DNA from: Tupaia tana
Lineage: Eukaryota; Chordata; Mammalia; Scandentia; Tupaiidae
NCBI GenBank assembly: GCA_026018925.1
Contig: JAKSZU010000025.1
Span: forward strand, 21,688,891-21,752,890
Direction: 5' to 3'
Length of the DNA stretch: 64,000 nt
In this document: positions 33,185-44,659 of the stretch, piece by piece
How positions within the stretch are numbered: position 1 is the first letter of the stretch
How the letters are laid out: each line of letters begins with the position of its first letter
Made by a program: the position numbers and the translations under genes
The notes under the pieces: generated by a model
What the model was told of the DNA's origin: nothing
What the model saw: only the letters and a program-made list of their open reading frames with translations
Databases searched by the model: none

Positions 33185-33935
33185 CTCCATAGAAGCTCTT
33201 GTGTTTAATCTTCCCCCTGAACAAAGGGCATATTTTTAGTCTATATCATACTGTAAGTGCAGAGACTTTGGTTTATCCTCCATTGTTTGCCTTAATGATG
33301 GTTCTTTAGTTTCCTATTCCCAAAATAAGCAATAAAGTCTAATCCTATTAGAAAGAGACACAGTCACATCCACATGCACCCATATCCACTCTGGAAGCAG
33401 CCAAGGATTAAGCTCACCTTTTCATTTAGCTCTTAAATTTTGGCACTAGAAGAATTTCTTTATTTCTTCCTATCTTTTCTTCCTTTTTTCTTCCTAGTTT
33501 AGGTGCAATTTAATATACTTTCTGTTAAATTTTATGTTGCATTTATAAGCACTGATGGGTTTAATTCTGGAGGGCTGTCAGTTTTTATTATCTATCGTAA
33601 GCCTCGAGCCAGAAGATCTGCACCGTCTTAACCCTAACTTTGGAGATCAAGACCATTTTTCTCCTCTCTAAGGCCTATTTCACAAATGAGAGTTTATGTA
33701 TGTGAGAATTCATCAAATTGGCTTTCCCTACCACTATGGGCTTGCATTACTCAGAAGCAGACAACATCATGCTAAATTGACACCCTTGTGGAGAAGACAT
33801 ATAACTTGCCCAAGTTGAGCACTAACTCAAGGAAAGAGGCAAGGCTAGCATTCACGTTGGCCCCTGTCTCTTGATGCTGGGCCTTTTCCACATACTTCCC
33901 GATTACTCCTTTCTTTACTCCTTCATAGGTAGATC
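32891..33935. other. Unassigned sequence with (GT)n
   Basis: Contains (GT)n at 33141-33180. Otherwise nothing recognised. Confidence 0.4.
33141..33180 (+). repeat. (GT)n microsatellite
   Basis: About 20 GT units after TGTGTATG. Confidence 0.95.
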
Positions 33936-34120
33936 AGAGGCCAGTAGGTGGCATGGTGGTTAAGGTGCTAGACTCCCATCTGGCCAACCACAGTTTGAGT
34001 CCTGGACCTGGCTGCTTGCTTTCTTACTTTCCTATTTCTCTCTGTCTCTCTGGTGAGTGCACGTGCCCTATAGCAAATTTTTAAAAACTATTAACAATAA
34101 ATAAAATTAACTAAATAATT
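33936..34120 (+). mobile_element. tRNA-derived SINE, intermediate short form
   Basis: Short-form head and CTTGCTTTCTTAC junction, but the end reads GGTGAGTGCACGTGCCCTAT then AGCAAATTTTTAAAAA, which keeps the long-form terminus. It links the two architectures. An A/T tail and (GAAGAG/GGA) purine stretch follow. Confidence 0.88.
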
Positions 34121-34204
34121 CTAAAAGAAGAAGAAGAGGAGGAGGAGGAGAAGGAGACGACAAATAGACAAAACTCAGTGTTTGGACATAAAGAGACCAA
34201 GTTC

Positions 34205-34335
34205 AGAATCTAGGTATGTAACTGGGCAGACTGTTACAGTCCTCGATCCAGTCTCAGGTCCTTCATGTATAAAACAATAGTCATATCAACCTCTTGTTTT
34301 GATAAATAGATCTAGTCTATGCAAAATGTATTTAC
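34205..34335 (+). mobile_element. Possible MIR fragment
   Basis: TCTCAGGTCCTTCATGTATA then AAACAATAGTCATATCAACC resembles the 3' part of MIR. Weak. Confidence 0.35.
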
Positions 34336-35489
34336 AAAATTTACACACAGGAGATAATAAATCAGCAATTTTTGATAAATAATTATTACAATTATTTATC
34401 GTCCTTGTAAATGTGGTCTATTGTTATTATTAAAATGATTAAAAGGAATGTTTTTGGAATCCTTTTCTTCTGTTCTGATGACGTGTCCATCATAAAACCC
34501 CCAACATCATTTAAGTAATAAGGCCTTAGCTGAGTTATGATCAATGTCATTTGATTTGTCAATGAACACCTTTTCTTACCCATTAAAATATCTGTAAAGT
34601 CACATTAAAACCTGCTTAAAAAAAAAGAAGAAAAAAAACAGCTTTCAACCTCTAAAGTTTTTTGTTTTGTTTTGTTTTGTTTTTGGTCAAAACTTCTTAA
34701 AAGCCACACAGTTTTTTGGATTCTGAATCTTATTTTAAGTTACTGAAGATGTCCTAATTTACCTCTGGGTACTTGATTTTCCAAATTCAGTCTAATCAAG
34801 ACACTTTCACTTTTGTTGGGAAAAAGCTGAAACTTGCCTAACTTTTCACCAGCATGATCCAGGATCGAGTGTATGCCTATGTCTAATCCTTCACACAGAA
34901 TTCAAAGGGAGGAGAACCAGCACTTGAAAAGGAAAACATTGATTTTCTTTTCCAAACCACTTTCAATAAAACTTGCTCGCTTGTTTCTCTCTTGTGCTAC
35001 AACAGCACTGTTGGCTTAAAGGCCTTTATGGATTCTTTTCCCTTCATAGAACAACAACCACCTCTTTCATGGACAAAATGCCACTGCACCTCATCTTTGA
35101 GAATACACAGTTCCTGCTTTGATTCTGTGATCTTTTATCTTGTTTGCCTTTTATCAAACTGCCTCAGCCACCGGGCAGCCCCGTCATCTGATCTCGATCT
35201 TCCCATTGCAGGTTGTACTTTCCACCGTGTTTGTGCTTTTAACCTCAGAGCACAGCTCATCCGACGACCACGCGTTTCTCACTTGGATATTTGGAACGCA
35301 CCTCTTATTCAATTTTTACAATTAAATCGCCTCCCATTGTTTCTTGATAGGAATACGAAATTTATAATAAAAATCTGAATAATTTTCAAATTATCATTTT
35401 ATCAAGTACCCTCCTGTTACAGGCAAGGAATAAATCTAAGAATACATTGATTTATTCATTTATTCATTGATTTATACTTTCCAAAATGT
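34336..35489. other. Unassigned SINE-free sequence
   Basis: Contains a 128-codon plus-strand frame at 34992-35378 with no recognisable domain. CTTCCCATTGCAG at about 35201-35213 looks like a splice acceptor, but no matching donor or homology supports an exon. Confidence 0.35.
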
Positions 35490-35710
35490 TTTCAAATACA
35501 TTAATTGGTTTTTATCCCAGCTATAATCCTCAGGCACATAGAATAGGTTTATCTAGATGCTCTTTCATGTCTTTTAAAGATAAAGAAATTGTTACTCAAC
35601 AGGTTACGCAAGTACATGAAAGCTCTCCTTTGTAATAGATGCACCTGACATTGAAGTCTGTATTTCTGACTCTTCGCTCTATTTTCCTAGTCACTGCATT
35701 TCTCCATTAT
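35490..35710 (-). mobile_element. MIR SINE relic
   Basis: AAAGATAAAGAAATTGTTAC, CAACAGGTTACGCAAGTACA and GTCTGTATTTCTGACTCTTC fit the reverse MIR order. Confidence 0.5.
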
Positions 35711-35809
35711 AAAGTACATAGATTAAAACTCTGAATACTGAGACAATCTGCACAAATTTTCGATGCTGTAACGTGTTCTTAACTAAGATTCATAATATAG
35801 GCTTGATAT

Positions 35810-35890
35810 GATAGAGTAGTGAAAAGCAAAGGCTTTGTCATGAAAGAAAGAAATGAGAGGGGGGGAAAGAAAGAGAAAGGGAAGAAAGAG

Positions 35891-35921
<31 letters not shown>

Positions 35922-35967
35922 GAAGGAAGGAAGGAAGGAAGGAAGGAAGGAAGGAAGGAAGGAAGGA

Positions 35968-36049
<82 letters not shown>

Positions 36050-36180
36050 AAGAAAAAGAAAGAAAGAAAAAAGTGAAAAAGAAAGAAGACAGAAGGAAGG
36101 AAAGAGCTAGCTAAGAAAGAGAGAAAGAAAGAAAACTAGATTTGGATTCTGATTCTGTTAATTAATCACAGAGTTACCTT
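35810..36180 (+). mobile_element. MIR relic split by a GAAA microsatellite
   Basis: Left part GATAGAGTAGTGAAAAGCAA then AGGCTTTGTCATG; right part CTAGATTTGGATTCTGATTC then TGTTAATTAATCACAGAGTT, ACCTTG. Joined, they match consecutive MIR segments, so the array at 35845-36133 arose inside the MIR. Confidence 0.5.
35845..36133 (+). repeat. (GAAA)n/(GGAA)n/(GA)n microsatellite
   Basis: Compound purine array: GAAA, then GA, GGAA (about 35923-35966), GAAA (to about 36032), GA, and impure GAAA. 35855-36073 is 219 nt without a single pyrimidine on the plus strand. Confidence 0.95.
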
Positions 36181-36529
36181 GTTTCCCAGATGTTTATTCA
36201 AGGCCTTCAGTGCCAAAAATACAGAAGTTATTATGGGCACTGGATGAAAAAGAGAGTAAAGAGCTCAGCGTTGGCACCTGGCAAATACCAAATCATCAAG
36301 AAGTGGTATTGACATTGTATTATTTTTCTCTTCAGTCAGAACTTTGAAAATTTTAGATGCCAGAAATGCATTTTGAAGTCAAGATCATCGCACCTGTGCA
36401 CATGTGCGTGTATCTTTACCACTTTATTCCTATCGTAGGTTTGGTTGTTCTTGTATTCAACAACAAACAACAGCCAACCATTCCCTTGGCCAGTTCCACC
36501 TTCACCACAGAAGGTCAGGATTAGAACAA

Positions 36530-36650
36530 GATGTTGAGACATCTCATTCAACCTCGGTTTTGTAACGAAAATCCAGAGTCACAGACAAGTTAAATGGCTC
36601 AAGCCAGGAGATAAATGACAGGTGTGAACTTCAAATGGGGCCTGATCTGG
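36530..36650 (-). mobile_element. MIR fragment
   Basis: GAGTCACAGACAAGTTAAAT then GGCTCAAGCCAGGAGATAAA resembles the middle of a reverse MIR. Confidence 0.45.
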
Positions 36651-38164
36651 GAGTGCACATGTTTCAGAAGAGCTATGGCCTTTTGGAAGGATAGATTCAA
36701 TTTTTTTGGTGCCATCTTCCAGGTGAGGATTCTTGTCAGGGAGAGAAGTTGCCAGAATCATACATTTTAGAGACCATCTCCATTGCACGTGGGTTTACGG
36801 TCTTCCCCAATCTCACAGCACTCCCAATTTTCATTGTCCATCTCTTGTGTCAAATTCTCATCTGAAAAGCCTCTCTAGAAGGTGAAATGACTCAGTAGAA
36901 AGAGCAGTAGACCTTAGTCAGTACTTCACTGTGCTATTTCTTTCTCCTTGTTCTTTCATTCTCTATCTTACCTTGTTCTCTTTTTTTCCTTTCTGGGCCC
37001 TCATCTTTTCTCATTTTCAGTGTAATCATGTCCAAGGATGTCTAGTCTCTCATTAATATTAATATAGAGTCTTTCATATTAAGCCTGCATTTCATCCACT
37101 GAAACCATTGTCTAAATCACTGGCTTTCAAAATTATTTGACTATAAATTACGAAAGAAATAAAATTTGTATTAAGCAATAGGCATACAAATCCATGCATA
37201 CATGCACACAGAAGCAAACCATGAAAATAAAAGTTCAATGAGTACCCTTACACGTGTTACATACATTCCAATTTATAGCTTTCTATTCTCTTTTACTCCA
37301 TTTTTTAATTAGATGGCTACTAATTTGACTTAGTATCACTCTTAATATATTAGAAGGTACATTTTTGGGGAAAAAAAAAAGTACCTAAATTAAAGCAGAA
37401 ACACTCACTTTAATATGAATTGTGTTCGTCTCTAGATAGCAACATATTGAATAATCAACACTTTCTTTTGTTGTACCTTTCTGTATTACCAGAATTTGTA
37501 AATATGTCATTATTTGAAAAAACTAATGAGGTGTCAGACTGGAATAAAAAGAAGAAAACTCAAGGAAAAGACTATAATTCGAAGACAAGTTTAAGGCACA
37601 TGTAGTTGTTATATATTAGCCCTACAGGAGAACAAGTAGAACACTCCTTTAAAAAATATTAACTTATTAGACTCAAATATGGAAACTTATTATGATACCA
37701 GGAGTGGAAAAAAAAGTTAATTTTTAATCATCCTGTTGCCTTTCTTAAGTAGTCATCTCTCTTATCCCAAGTGCTGATTCTGGGCCAAGCTAGTAGTCCA
37801 GACATGTTTAGCATCAATTATTAAGGGACAAAGGAGATTAAATAAGTATTTCATCCAGTATCATAAAAAAAATAAAAAAGTAAAAAAAAAAAAAAAAAAG
37901 GAAAACAATAAGCTAATTTGAACTTCAATGTGAATCCCACTTTAATAAGTTCCTATAACATCTCACATAGCAGGTCATTATTTCTGGTAAAGGCCATAGG
38001 TAAAGTTAAGATTTTAGAAGCTTCCTTCTATTTTTTTTTTTTTTATGTACACATGCACTATTTTCCAAAATTGTATTGCATTCCTGAAAAAGAAGATTCT
38101 CTTTTATTTTGCTATTTTTCCAGTTTGTTTTGTCTGTCTGTTTGTTTGTATTCTTGCCTTAGTG
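36651..38164. other. Unassigned SINE-free sequence
   Basis: No gene or repeat recognised apart from A-rich runs near 37370 and 37866-37900. Confidence 0.4.
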
Positions 38165-38183
38165 CACAAGCCCTTTCTGGGGG

Positions 38184-38215
<32 letters not shown>

Positions 38216-38700
38216 AAGAGAGAGTGAGAGAGAGAGAGAGAGAGAAATCATCCTCAGAGGAGAAGGCCATACTGCAATCCTTTCTCCTCCATTCTCTTTT
38301 CAAGATTTTCAGCAGGCATACACACCCATTGTGGTTTTTTTTTTCTTTTTTTTTTTTGGGGGGGAGGTTTGCTATAGGGCATGTGCGCTTGCCAGAAAGA
38401 GACAGAGAGACAGAAAGTGAGAAATCACCCCCCGGGGGGTTGGCCACGCCGCAATCCTTTCTCCTCCATTCTCCTCTTGGAATCTTGGGCACACATGCAC
38501 ACGCGCCCAGCCTGAGTTTAAGCCACCGGGTCCGGGACTCGAACCACAGTCGACTACATGGGAGTTCAGCGGCATAGCCATTACACTAACTGCTGGTCGC
38601 GACCCATTGTGTTTTTCAAGCCACCGGGTCTGGAACTCGGACCACAGACTTGGCCCTGTGCATCCAGCACCTTAACCACCTTGGCCCAATATCTTTCCAG
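38165..38700 (-). mobile_element. tRNA-derived SINE, old, split by a younger SINE
   Basis: 3' part 38165-38338 has the (GA)n tract (CT on the element strand) and GAGGAGAAGGCCATACTGCA. Head part 38617-38700 has TTCAAGCCACCGGGTCTGGA to CTTAACCACCTTGGCCC. A young copy of the same family sits in the gap. Confidence 0.88.
38339..38601 (-). mobile_element. tRNA-derived SINE, long form, young, nested
   Basis: Minus-strand copy with CCCCCCGGGGGGTTGG core and poly(T). TSD ACCCATTGTGGTTTT (38324-38338) / ACCCATTGTGTTTTT (38602-38616), one mismatch. Same orientation as its host SINE. Confidence 0.95.
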
Positions 38701-39329
38701 TTTTATTTTTACTCCTTTGCTAAGCTCTTCCTTCTATAAACCTGTAGAGTACACACCCTGGGCACTTGTACACACTTCATGTAATAGTCACATCCTCTTC
38801 AATAAAGTAAAAGGGTCTGGATTACCCAGCTTTTTATTAATAGTTCAATGAGTCTATGGCACTAATACAAAGTTACCAGGAGGAACACAATGACTATTTT
38901 GTTTGTTTTTGAAACTGAGAAGGTAGTACAGACTGGTGAAAAGCAAAAGATTTCATTTCATAAACATGGATTACTGGAAGGGTAAATCTACTAGCTAAGT
39001 GTCCAGAGGGATTTTTCACCAAATTAGTGCATACCTATACAGAAATGAGAGGAAAAATGATTATCCACTCTCCTCTGATAAATGGTTCACTTCCTCTGTT
39101 CACTAACCTACAGCCATAGTATTTACAAACTTACCAATTGACAGTGATTTTGTCTTGTTATGAAAACTGGTCCCGGAGAAAAATTGTTACAAAACTCTTC
39201 AGCAAAGGCTATCATATATGACTATTTACTGGATTACATAATGAAATATGGATCCCATATATCTGCCAAAGACTCTCCCTATTACCTTCTAGATATTTGG
39301 GCTCCAGATGACTATCTGAGAGGTCATGA
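38701..39329. other. Unassigned sequence
   Basis: Nothing recognised. The end overlaps a 64-codon plus-strand frame (39160-39354) of unknown nature. Confidence 0.35.
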
Positions 39330-39591
39330 AAAGGAAGTACAAATAAATTTCTAAAAAACTAAAATAATAATCTAAGTGAAGCAAGTCAAACATGAAAGAA
39401 AAGCATTGTATATCCTCACTCAGCATGTACTGAATGTCGGCATTCTGGGGCAGAAACTTAATGATACAGTAACGTCTTTGACTGGACTGATATGCAGTGT
39501 ATTCCTGATGGGAAAATTCAGTTGGTGTGCTTTAATGATACACAGTGATTAAATGTAAAATTAAATAATTTTTTTTTTAAAAAGAGAATAA
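39330..39591 (+). mobile_element. Possible L1 3' end
   Basis: AATCTAAGTGAAGCAAGTCA, AGCATTGTATATCCTCACTC resembles the AAGTGAA...CACTCATATG region near the 3' end of L1s, and the segment ends TTAAATAATTTTTTTTTTAA. Not certain. Confidence 0.4.
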
Positions 39592-39954
39592 TATTCAGCA
39601 GCATTGGACAGAAATGGTATTTTCTTTTTGTGTCATTTAAAGCCACAGTTTGAGGGACAACAAAGGTGATCATAGGAGGGTCAAGCCAGAGTAACCTGTT
39701 TTTCTAAATGAGATGCGTTATCTCATGATATTATTAAAGACACTCATCATCTCAAAGTTAAAATTTTTACCAAATTCTGTCTTTGGGAAATGCATCCTTT
39801 CCATTCAACTTAATATTTACATTAATCTTCAGTGGAAAACAATTCTTAAAAGCAGAACACAGGAACCAGCAGATGACATGAAAGAGATAACGATTCCCGC
39901 CACAAAGTGTTGAATGAGTTAAGTATTCATACATCTGAAACAATATGCACTTTC

Positions 39955-40218
39955 AGGACCTGTGCATGGTATAACAGCTATGTCACCGGACTCCCACATA
40001 GCTCCCACATAGTCGACCATGGTTCAAGTCCCAGGCCCAGTGGCTTAAAACCTATGCAGGGCGTGTGTGTGTGTGTGTGCCCGAAATCCTAAGAGTAGAA
40101 TGGAGGAGAAGGGAATACAACACGGTCATCCCCCCGGGAATGATTTATAGCTTTCTGTCTCTCTGTCTCTCTAGAAGCACACGTGCTCGATAGCACTAAT
40201 CTCTCTTAAAAATAAAAA
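39955..40218 (+). mobile_element. tRNA-derived SINE, long form, head duplication
   Basis: Head has the 11-nt unit CTCCCACATAG twice in a row (about 39989-40010), lengthening the anticodon-arm region. The body has CCCCCCGGGAATG and ends CTCGATAGCACTAATCTCTC. Confidence 0.9.
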
Positions 40219-41719
40219 AAGAAAGAAACACACAAATTGACTTAGAGATATCTAACTTCCAATTATTCAATTCAGTCAAATCTTTTGACAGAAATTGAAG
40301 TTATTTAAAGAAAATATCATCTAACACTTGAGCTTTCCCTTAACCATCTCCAGAACATGTATCACCTTAGGTCAGTTCTGTGAAAATTGTTACCATTTCT
40401 TGACCAATGTGAGATTCTGTCAAGAAACGTGTTAACAGAGTGAGATTGCTTTACACCTACTCTCCATATGTCTACCAGAAATATTTTTAATTCCACTTAT
40501 CCCAAGCAGAACGAATATTGAAGGGAAGAGTGGTAAACTACCTGCAAAATTGTCTACCGAGTAACACCAAGACCAAATGATTTATTTTCCCTTCAGGTCC
40601 TTTCCTAAAAATACAAGAAAATAATATCCAGATTTATGCTACCTAAGTGCCAGCAAATAATCAAAACTTGAATATAAATTGTTCTAAATTATTCCTAGTT
40701 TCTTGCTCAAAAACCCTCTGACCTTCCATTTGATCACTTGTAAGCCTCTTAGAAGACAATAAGTAGCTTAACATTCCTTTTATAAGCTAAGTGATGGATG
40801 TGATTGAATGTATAAAGAAATTAAAATAAGATAAAAATAAAAAAGAAGACAATGAGTAGCTGACTTAAACCTATAAGACTTCCTCTTATGTATTATTTTA
40901 AGGCCCTCATTAATCTTGTTCTATTACGTCATGGTACCTGAAGAGTTAATAAGGACTCTTTGAGATTATTAACCTGCTTCTGCTTGCTTGAATAACTACC
41001 CTTAGCAATAATAATATTATCAGAAACTGGGTGAAGAAATAGAAAAGGAGACTGAAGTCAGGGTTTTTCCTGTTGGGGTTAAAATTTAGCAAACCTATAT
41101 CTATGTTGCATTCCTATAAATAATGAATGAAACAAGGAACAGATACATTCCTTGCTTCAGAGCTACACCTAGCCTAGGTAATATATCATGATGTCCTGTC
41201 ACCGCTTCCTTAAACTACGTCTCTATCAATGGATCATAAGATGCTTTATGCAAGATATTTCTCAGGAAAATGAGGTCAGCCCCTTAAGCAAGCCTTAGTA
41301 GATTCCAGTCGGCCAGGACCACCACTAACCGTCTATTGGACCTGTGGAAGCGAGTGAAGAGTGACTCCTGATGTAGAAGACCACGTGTGCATTTGAACAC
41401 GTGATGTATGGCCCACAGCACAGATTGCACACTAACAGTTACTTCACCCTTTCCTTACACCAGCCATGTTTGCCCACATCCCCAGCCACCTCCTTTCCAG
41501 TTCTTAGAAACCTCTACCCACTTCTAATCGAGGTGGCACTTTTGAGGTTTACTGTTATCTCCTGGTTGTGTACTCCCTGCACGGAAGCTTGTTCCTTCTT
41601 TGTAAACTCACAGTCTCTGTTATTGGCAAACTGAGTGATGGGCGAATCCATTTGGGTTCTGGAACCTTGGAAGCAAGCACCCTGGCTTTCCATTCACAAA
41701 TAGTACAAAGAGGTATTAA
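40219..41719. other. Unassigned SINE-free sequence
   Basis: No gene or repeat recognised in 1.5 kb. 41290-41660 is somewhat GC-richer with 77- and 94-codon frames lacking motifs. Confidence 0.35.
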
Positions 41720-41731
41720 AATAATTATTTT

Positions 41732-42020
41732 GGGACCAGCTGGCATAATGGCTATGTTGCTGGACTCCCGTGTAGTCGACCGCGGTTCAAGTCCCAGACC
41801 CAGTAGCTTAAACTCATGCCAGGCACGTGTGCATGTGTGCCCAAGATCCTGAGGGGAGAATGGAGGAGAAGGGATTGCAACGTGGCCATCCCCCCGGGGG
41901 GTGATTTCTCGCTTTCTGTCTCTCTGTCTCTCTCTGTCTTTCTGGCGAGCGCACGCACCCTATAGCAAAAAAAAAAAAAAAAAAAAAGAAACCTCTCCAA
42001 AATAAATAAATTAATTAATA
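41732..42020 (+). mobile_element. tRNA-derived SINE, long form with internal poly(A)
   Basis: Young-type copy; CCCTATAGC is followed by about 22 A and then GAAACCTCTCC, so an A run has grown inside the 3' end. The head lost AGT (GACCAGCTGGCATAATGG). Perfect TSD AATAATTATTTT at 41720-41731 and 42021-42032. Confidence 0.94.
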
Positions 42021-42032
42021 AATAATTATTTT

Positions 42033-42899
42033 ATGCTTTGGTCCTTGTAACATCTTTGTTGTCATTGTCAGTGTGACTGCTACAACAATCCATCCGATTC
42101 ACTCCGTTTGCTCTGTCATTAAAGCAACTGAATAGTACACTCATGAATTTGCCAGAAATTCTACGCAGTTACTTTTGACTGCCTTTTAAGTTTCCTAGAC
42201 CCAACAGACTGCCACAGTTCTCTGTGTTCATGGACAACGGGAAAGCTCAGAAAGTCATGGGGGACTTCATTTCTGGAGGTGGGAAAGTGCTATCATGAGG
42301 CTGATTTTAGACACACGACAAGTAAGTATTTGCTGAAACTGACAAGTCTTGAGAACAAGCATTTTCTCCATTTGGATATGAGGACATTGCAGAATTAAAA
42401 ACATTATCCTAACACACAAATTATATATTAGTATAAAATTAAAATTCAGATTTATCGCACATTTTATGACTTCTTAAATAAGTCACACCATCACTAAATA
42501 TGCCCTATTAAATTTTTTATTAGATTGTTACCAGGAAGGACATAAACACATCAAAAATATCATTTCGAATTCCGTATTCAGGTTACTAAAACCAGCCTCA
42601 TCCCTCAAGCTGAAAATGTTTACTTTCAATATCTACAGCTAAACCATTAGTCAGTTTCCCTGGAGAAAAGCATCCAATTCATATTCAGGAAAGCAGAACA
42701 AAATTGATGCCTTTAAACTGTAAAAATCTAAAAAATCATGGGGAAAATCAAGCAACTAGTATATCTAATATTAAAAAGCATCAAATGAAATTAGTCAAAA
42801 TAAATGATTCATATATGCATGTGTGTGCCTATGTGTACAGATAACTCGTTAAAAGTGTGGAATCGATCTTATTTTAAGACGGAAAGTAATCCAATTATT
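42033..42899. other. Unassigned AT-rich sequence
   Basis: Nothing recognised. Confidence 0.4.
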
Positions 42900-43100
42900 A
42901 TTCTAAAGATACTGTATCTATGTAATACATTATCCTTGCCAAGACAATTTGGACTTTTACAGCTGTAATCTCACTTTAAGGGTTTATTGTATCCCAACTT
43001 TTCAGAGGAACAAAAAGAATCTCAGAAAGTTGAAAGAACTCCCCCCCAAAGACAGCTAATTAATTATGGATGATGGACTAAAATTTTGCTTCTTTTTAAT
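42900..43100 (-). mobile_element. Possible MIR relic
   Basis: TTACAGCTGTAATCTCACTT, CAGAGGAACAAAAAGAATCT and CAGAAAGTTGAAAGAACT fit a decayed reverse MIR. Confidence 0.4.
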
Positions 43101-43519
43101 GTCCCTTTGGCCCAAAAGATTTGTGGGAATTAATCCAAAAGCTAGAGCAGCTATAGCAAGATGCATAGCACATATATTTATCATCAAAGAAGTGAACTCA
43201 GAGCTGCATTAGAAACTCTCTAATGGTTTATCAGCATGTGTTTGATAATCACTGAGATGAGCTCCACTCAACCCAGGGGTTCTCTTCCTTTCTGTTATTT
43301 CACTGGCATCTGAGAGCCCTCGTTTAACCTTCAGGACTTTAGAGATAATTAAGAAAATTAGACATTTTTTAAATTCATTACAGGAGAAGTACTTTGAGAG
43401 AAAACCTGCTATTGTATAAAACTGTAATTTCTGAATTAAAAGACAATAAGCCTTACCAAGATCTCCATCGCTTTCCCACATTTGAGAAGCTATAAAACCC
43501 TATGTCAAGTTGAAATTTA
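43101..43519. other. Unassigned sequence
   Basis: Nothing recognised. Confidence 0.4.
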
Positions 43520-43529
43520 GAAATTATAG

Positions 43530-43787
43530 GGGGACCAGCAGTTAGCATAATGGCTATGTCACTGGACTCCCATGTAGTTGACCGCGGTTTGAGCCCCGAA
43601 CCAGGTGGCTTAAATTCACACCAGGCACATGTGCATGCATGCCCAAGATCCCGAGAGGAGAAAGGAGGAGAAGGGATTGCGGCGTGGCCGTCCCCCTTGG
43701 AGGGTGATTTCTTGCTTTCTGTCTCTCTCTGTCTTTCTGGCAAGCATATGCACCCTATAGCAAAAACCTCTCTAAAAAAAAATAAAG
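43530..43787 (+). mobile_element. tRNA-derived SINE, long form, young
   Basis: GGGGACCAGCAGTTAGCATA head to CCCTATAGCAAAAACCTCTC end. Perfect TSD GAAATTATAG at 43520-43529 and 43788-43797. Confidence 0.95.
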
Positions 43788-43881
43788 GAAATTATAGAGA
43801 CAGAAGGACATTGTGATGTACATATAATATTAGAAATAATCAGAAATAAAATTTTCATTCAGTGAGTCCAGAATCCAAATG

Positions 43882-44202
43882 CAAGGTGGATAGTCCTTAT
43901 CAGAATACTTGGGATCTGAAGTATTTCAAAGTACAGATTTTTTTTCCAGATTTCTTGAATATTTACATGTACATAAGGAACTATCTTGGATATAAACTAA
44001 GTCTAAAGACAAAGTAATTTATATTTCATATGTTCCTTATACAAATAGCATACAGTTGATTTTACACAATATTTTAGTATTGTAGCATTTTTACTACAAA
44101 TGCATGGAATTTTCTACTTGTGACATCAGGTTGCTGCTTTAAAAGTTTCAGATTTTGGGACATTTTTTATTTCAGAGTTTTGGATTAGGGATGCTCAAAC
44201 TG
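43882..44202. mobile_element. Tigger (pogo) non-autonomous relic, MER44-like
   Basis: Left end CAAGGTGGATAGTCCTTATC and right end GATTAGGGATGCTCAAACTG are degraded inverted repeats. Between them TTGAATATTTACATGTACAT, AACTATCTTGGATATAAACT, ATTTCATATGTTCCTTATAC follow a known Tigger-type MITE. I recall it as MER44-like; the exact name should be checked. Confidence 0.7.
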
Positions 44203-44424
44203 TTGCAGAATTTTCTAATAAATAGCCTCACCATTGAAGCACAGTCGAGTTTTCTCTTTCAGTCTTAAACCCCCTTTCATACACATTCTCCTGGCTCTTT
44301 CTCATGTCAAGGACTCTCTATACATTTCTATCTACCCCAACTCCCACCATATTCTCACGGCCCCTTATTTACCACGGGTCAAGTGTGTCCTCTGAAAAGC
44401 CTGTGTTAGGCCAGCTTCATGACA
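44203..44424. other. Unassigned sequence
   Basis: Nothing recognised. Confidence 0.4.
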
Positions 44425-44596
44425 ACACAGAAATGAACCGCTCAAGGGAAGCTGGATCTCCTACAGCAACCAAGATCGGATATCCAGCCTGGTCTGCTTG
44501 AGATATACCAGGGTTGGGTATGAGTGTCCAAGATCCAAGCAGCTGAAGAGCTAAAAGGCAGGATCACAGCATAACCAGACCATTTGGAGGGTGCTC

Positions 44597-44659
<63 letters not shown>

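Noticed and set aside
34992-35378. 128-codon frame as a gene
   Set aside because: No domain, no codon signal I can defend, no clear splice pair or homology; left as unassigned.
35819-36110. Lys/Arg/Glu-rich frames (plus strand)
   Set aside because: They are translations of the GAAA/GGAA microsatellite, not proteins.
37918-38577. 219-codon plus-strand frame, the longest in the window
   Set aside because: Most of it lies over nested SINEs (38165-38601) read antisense, with low-complexity middle; the first 80 codons lack motifs.
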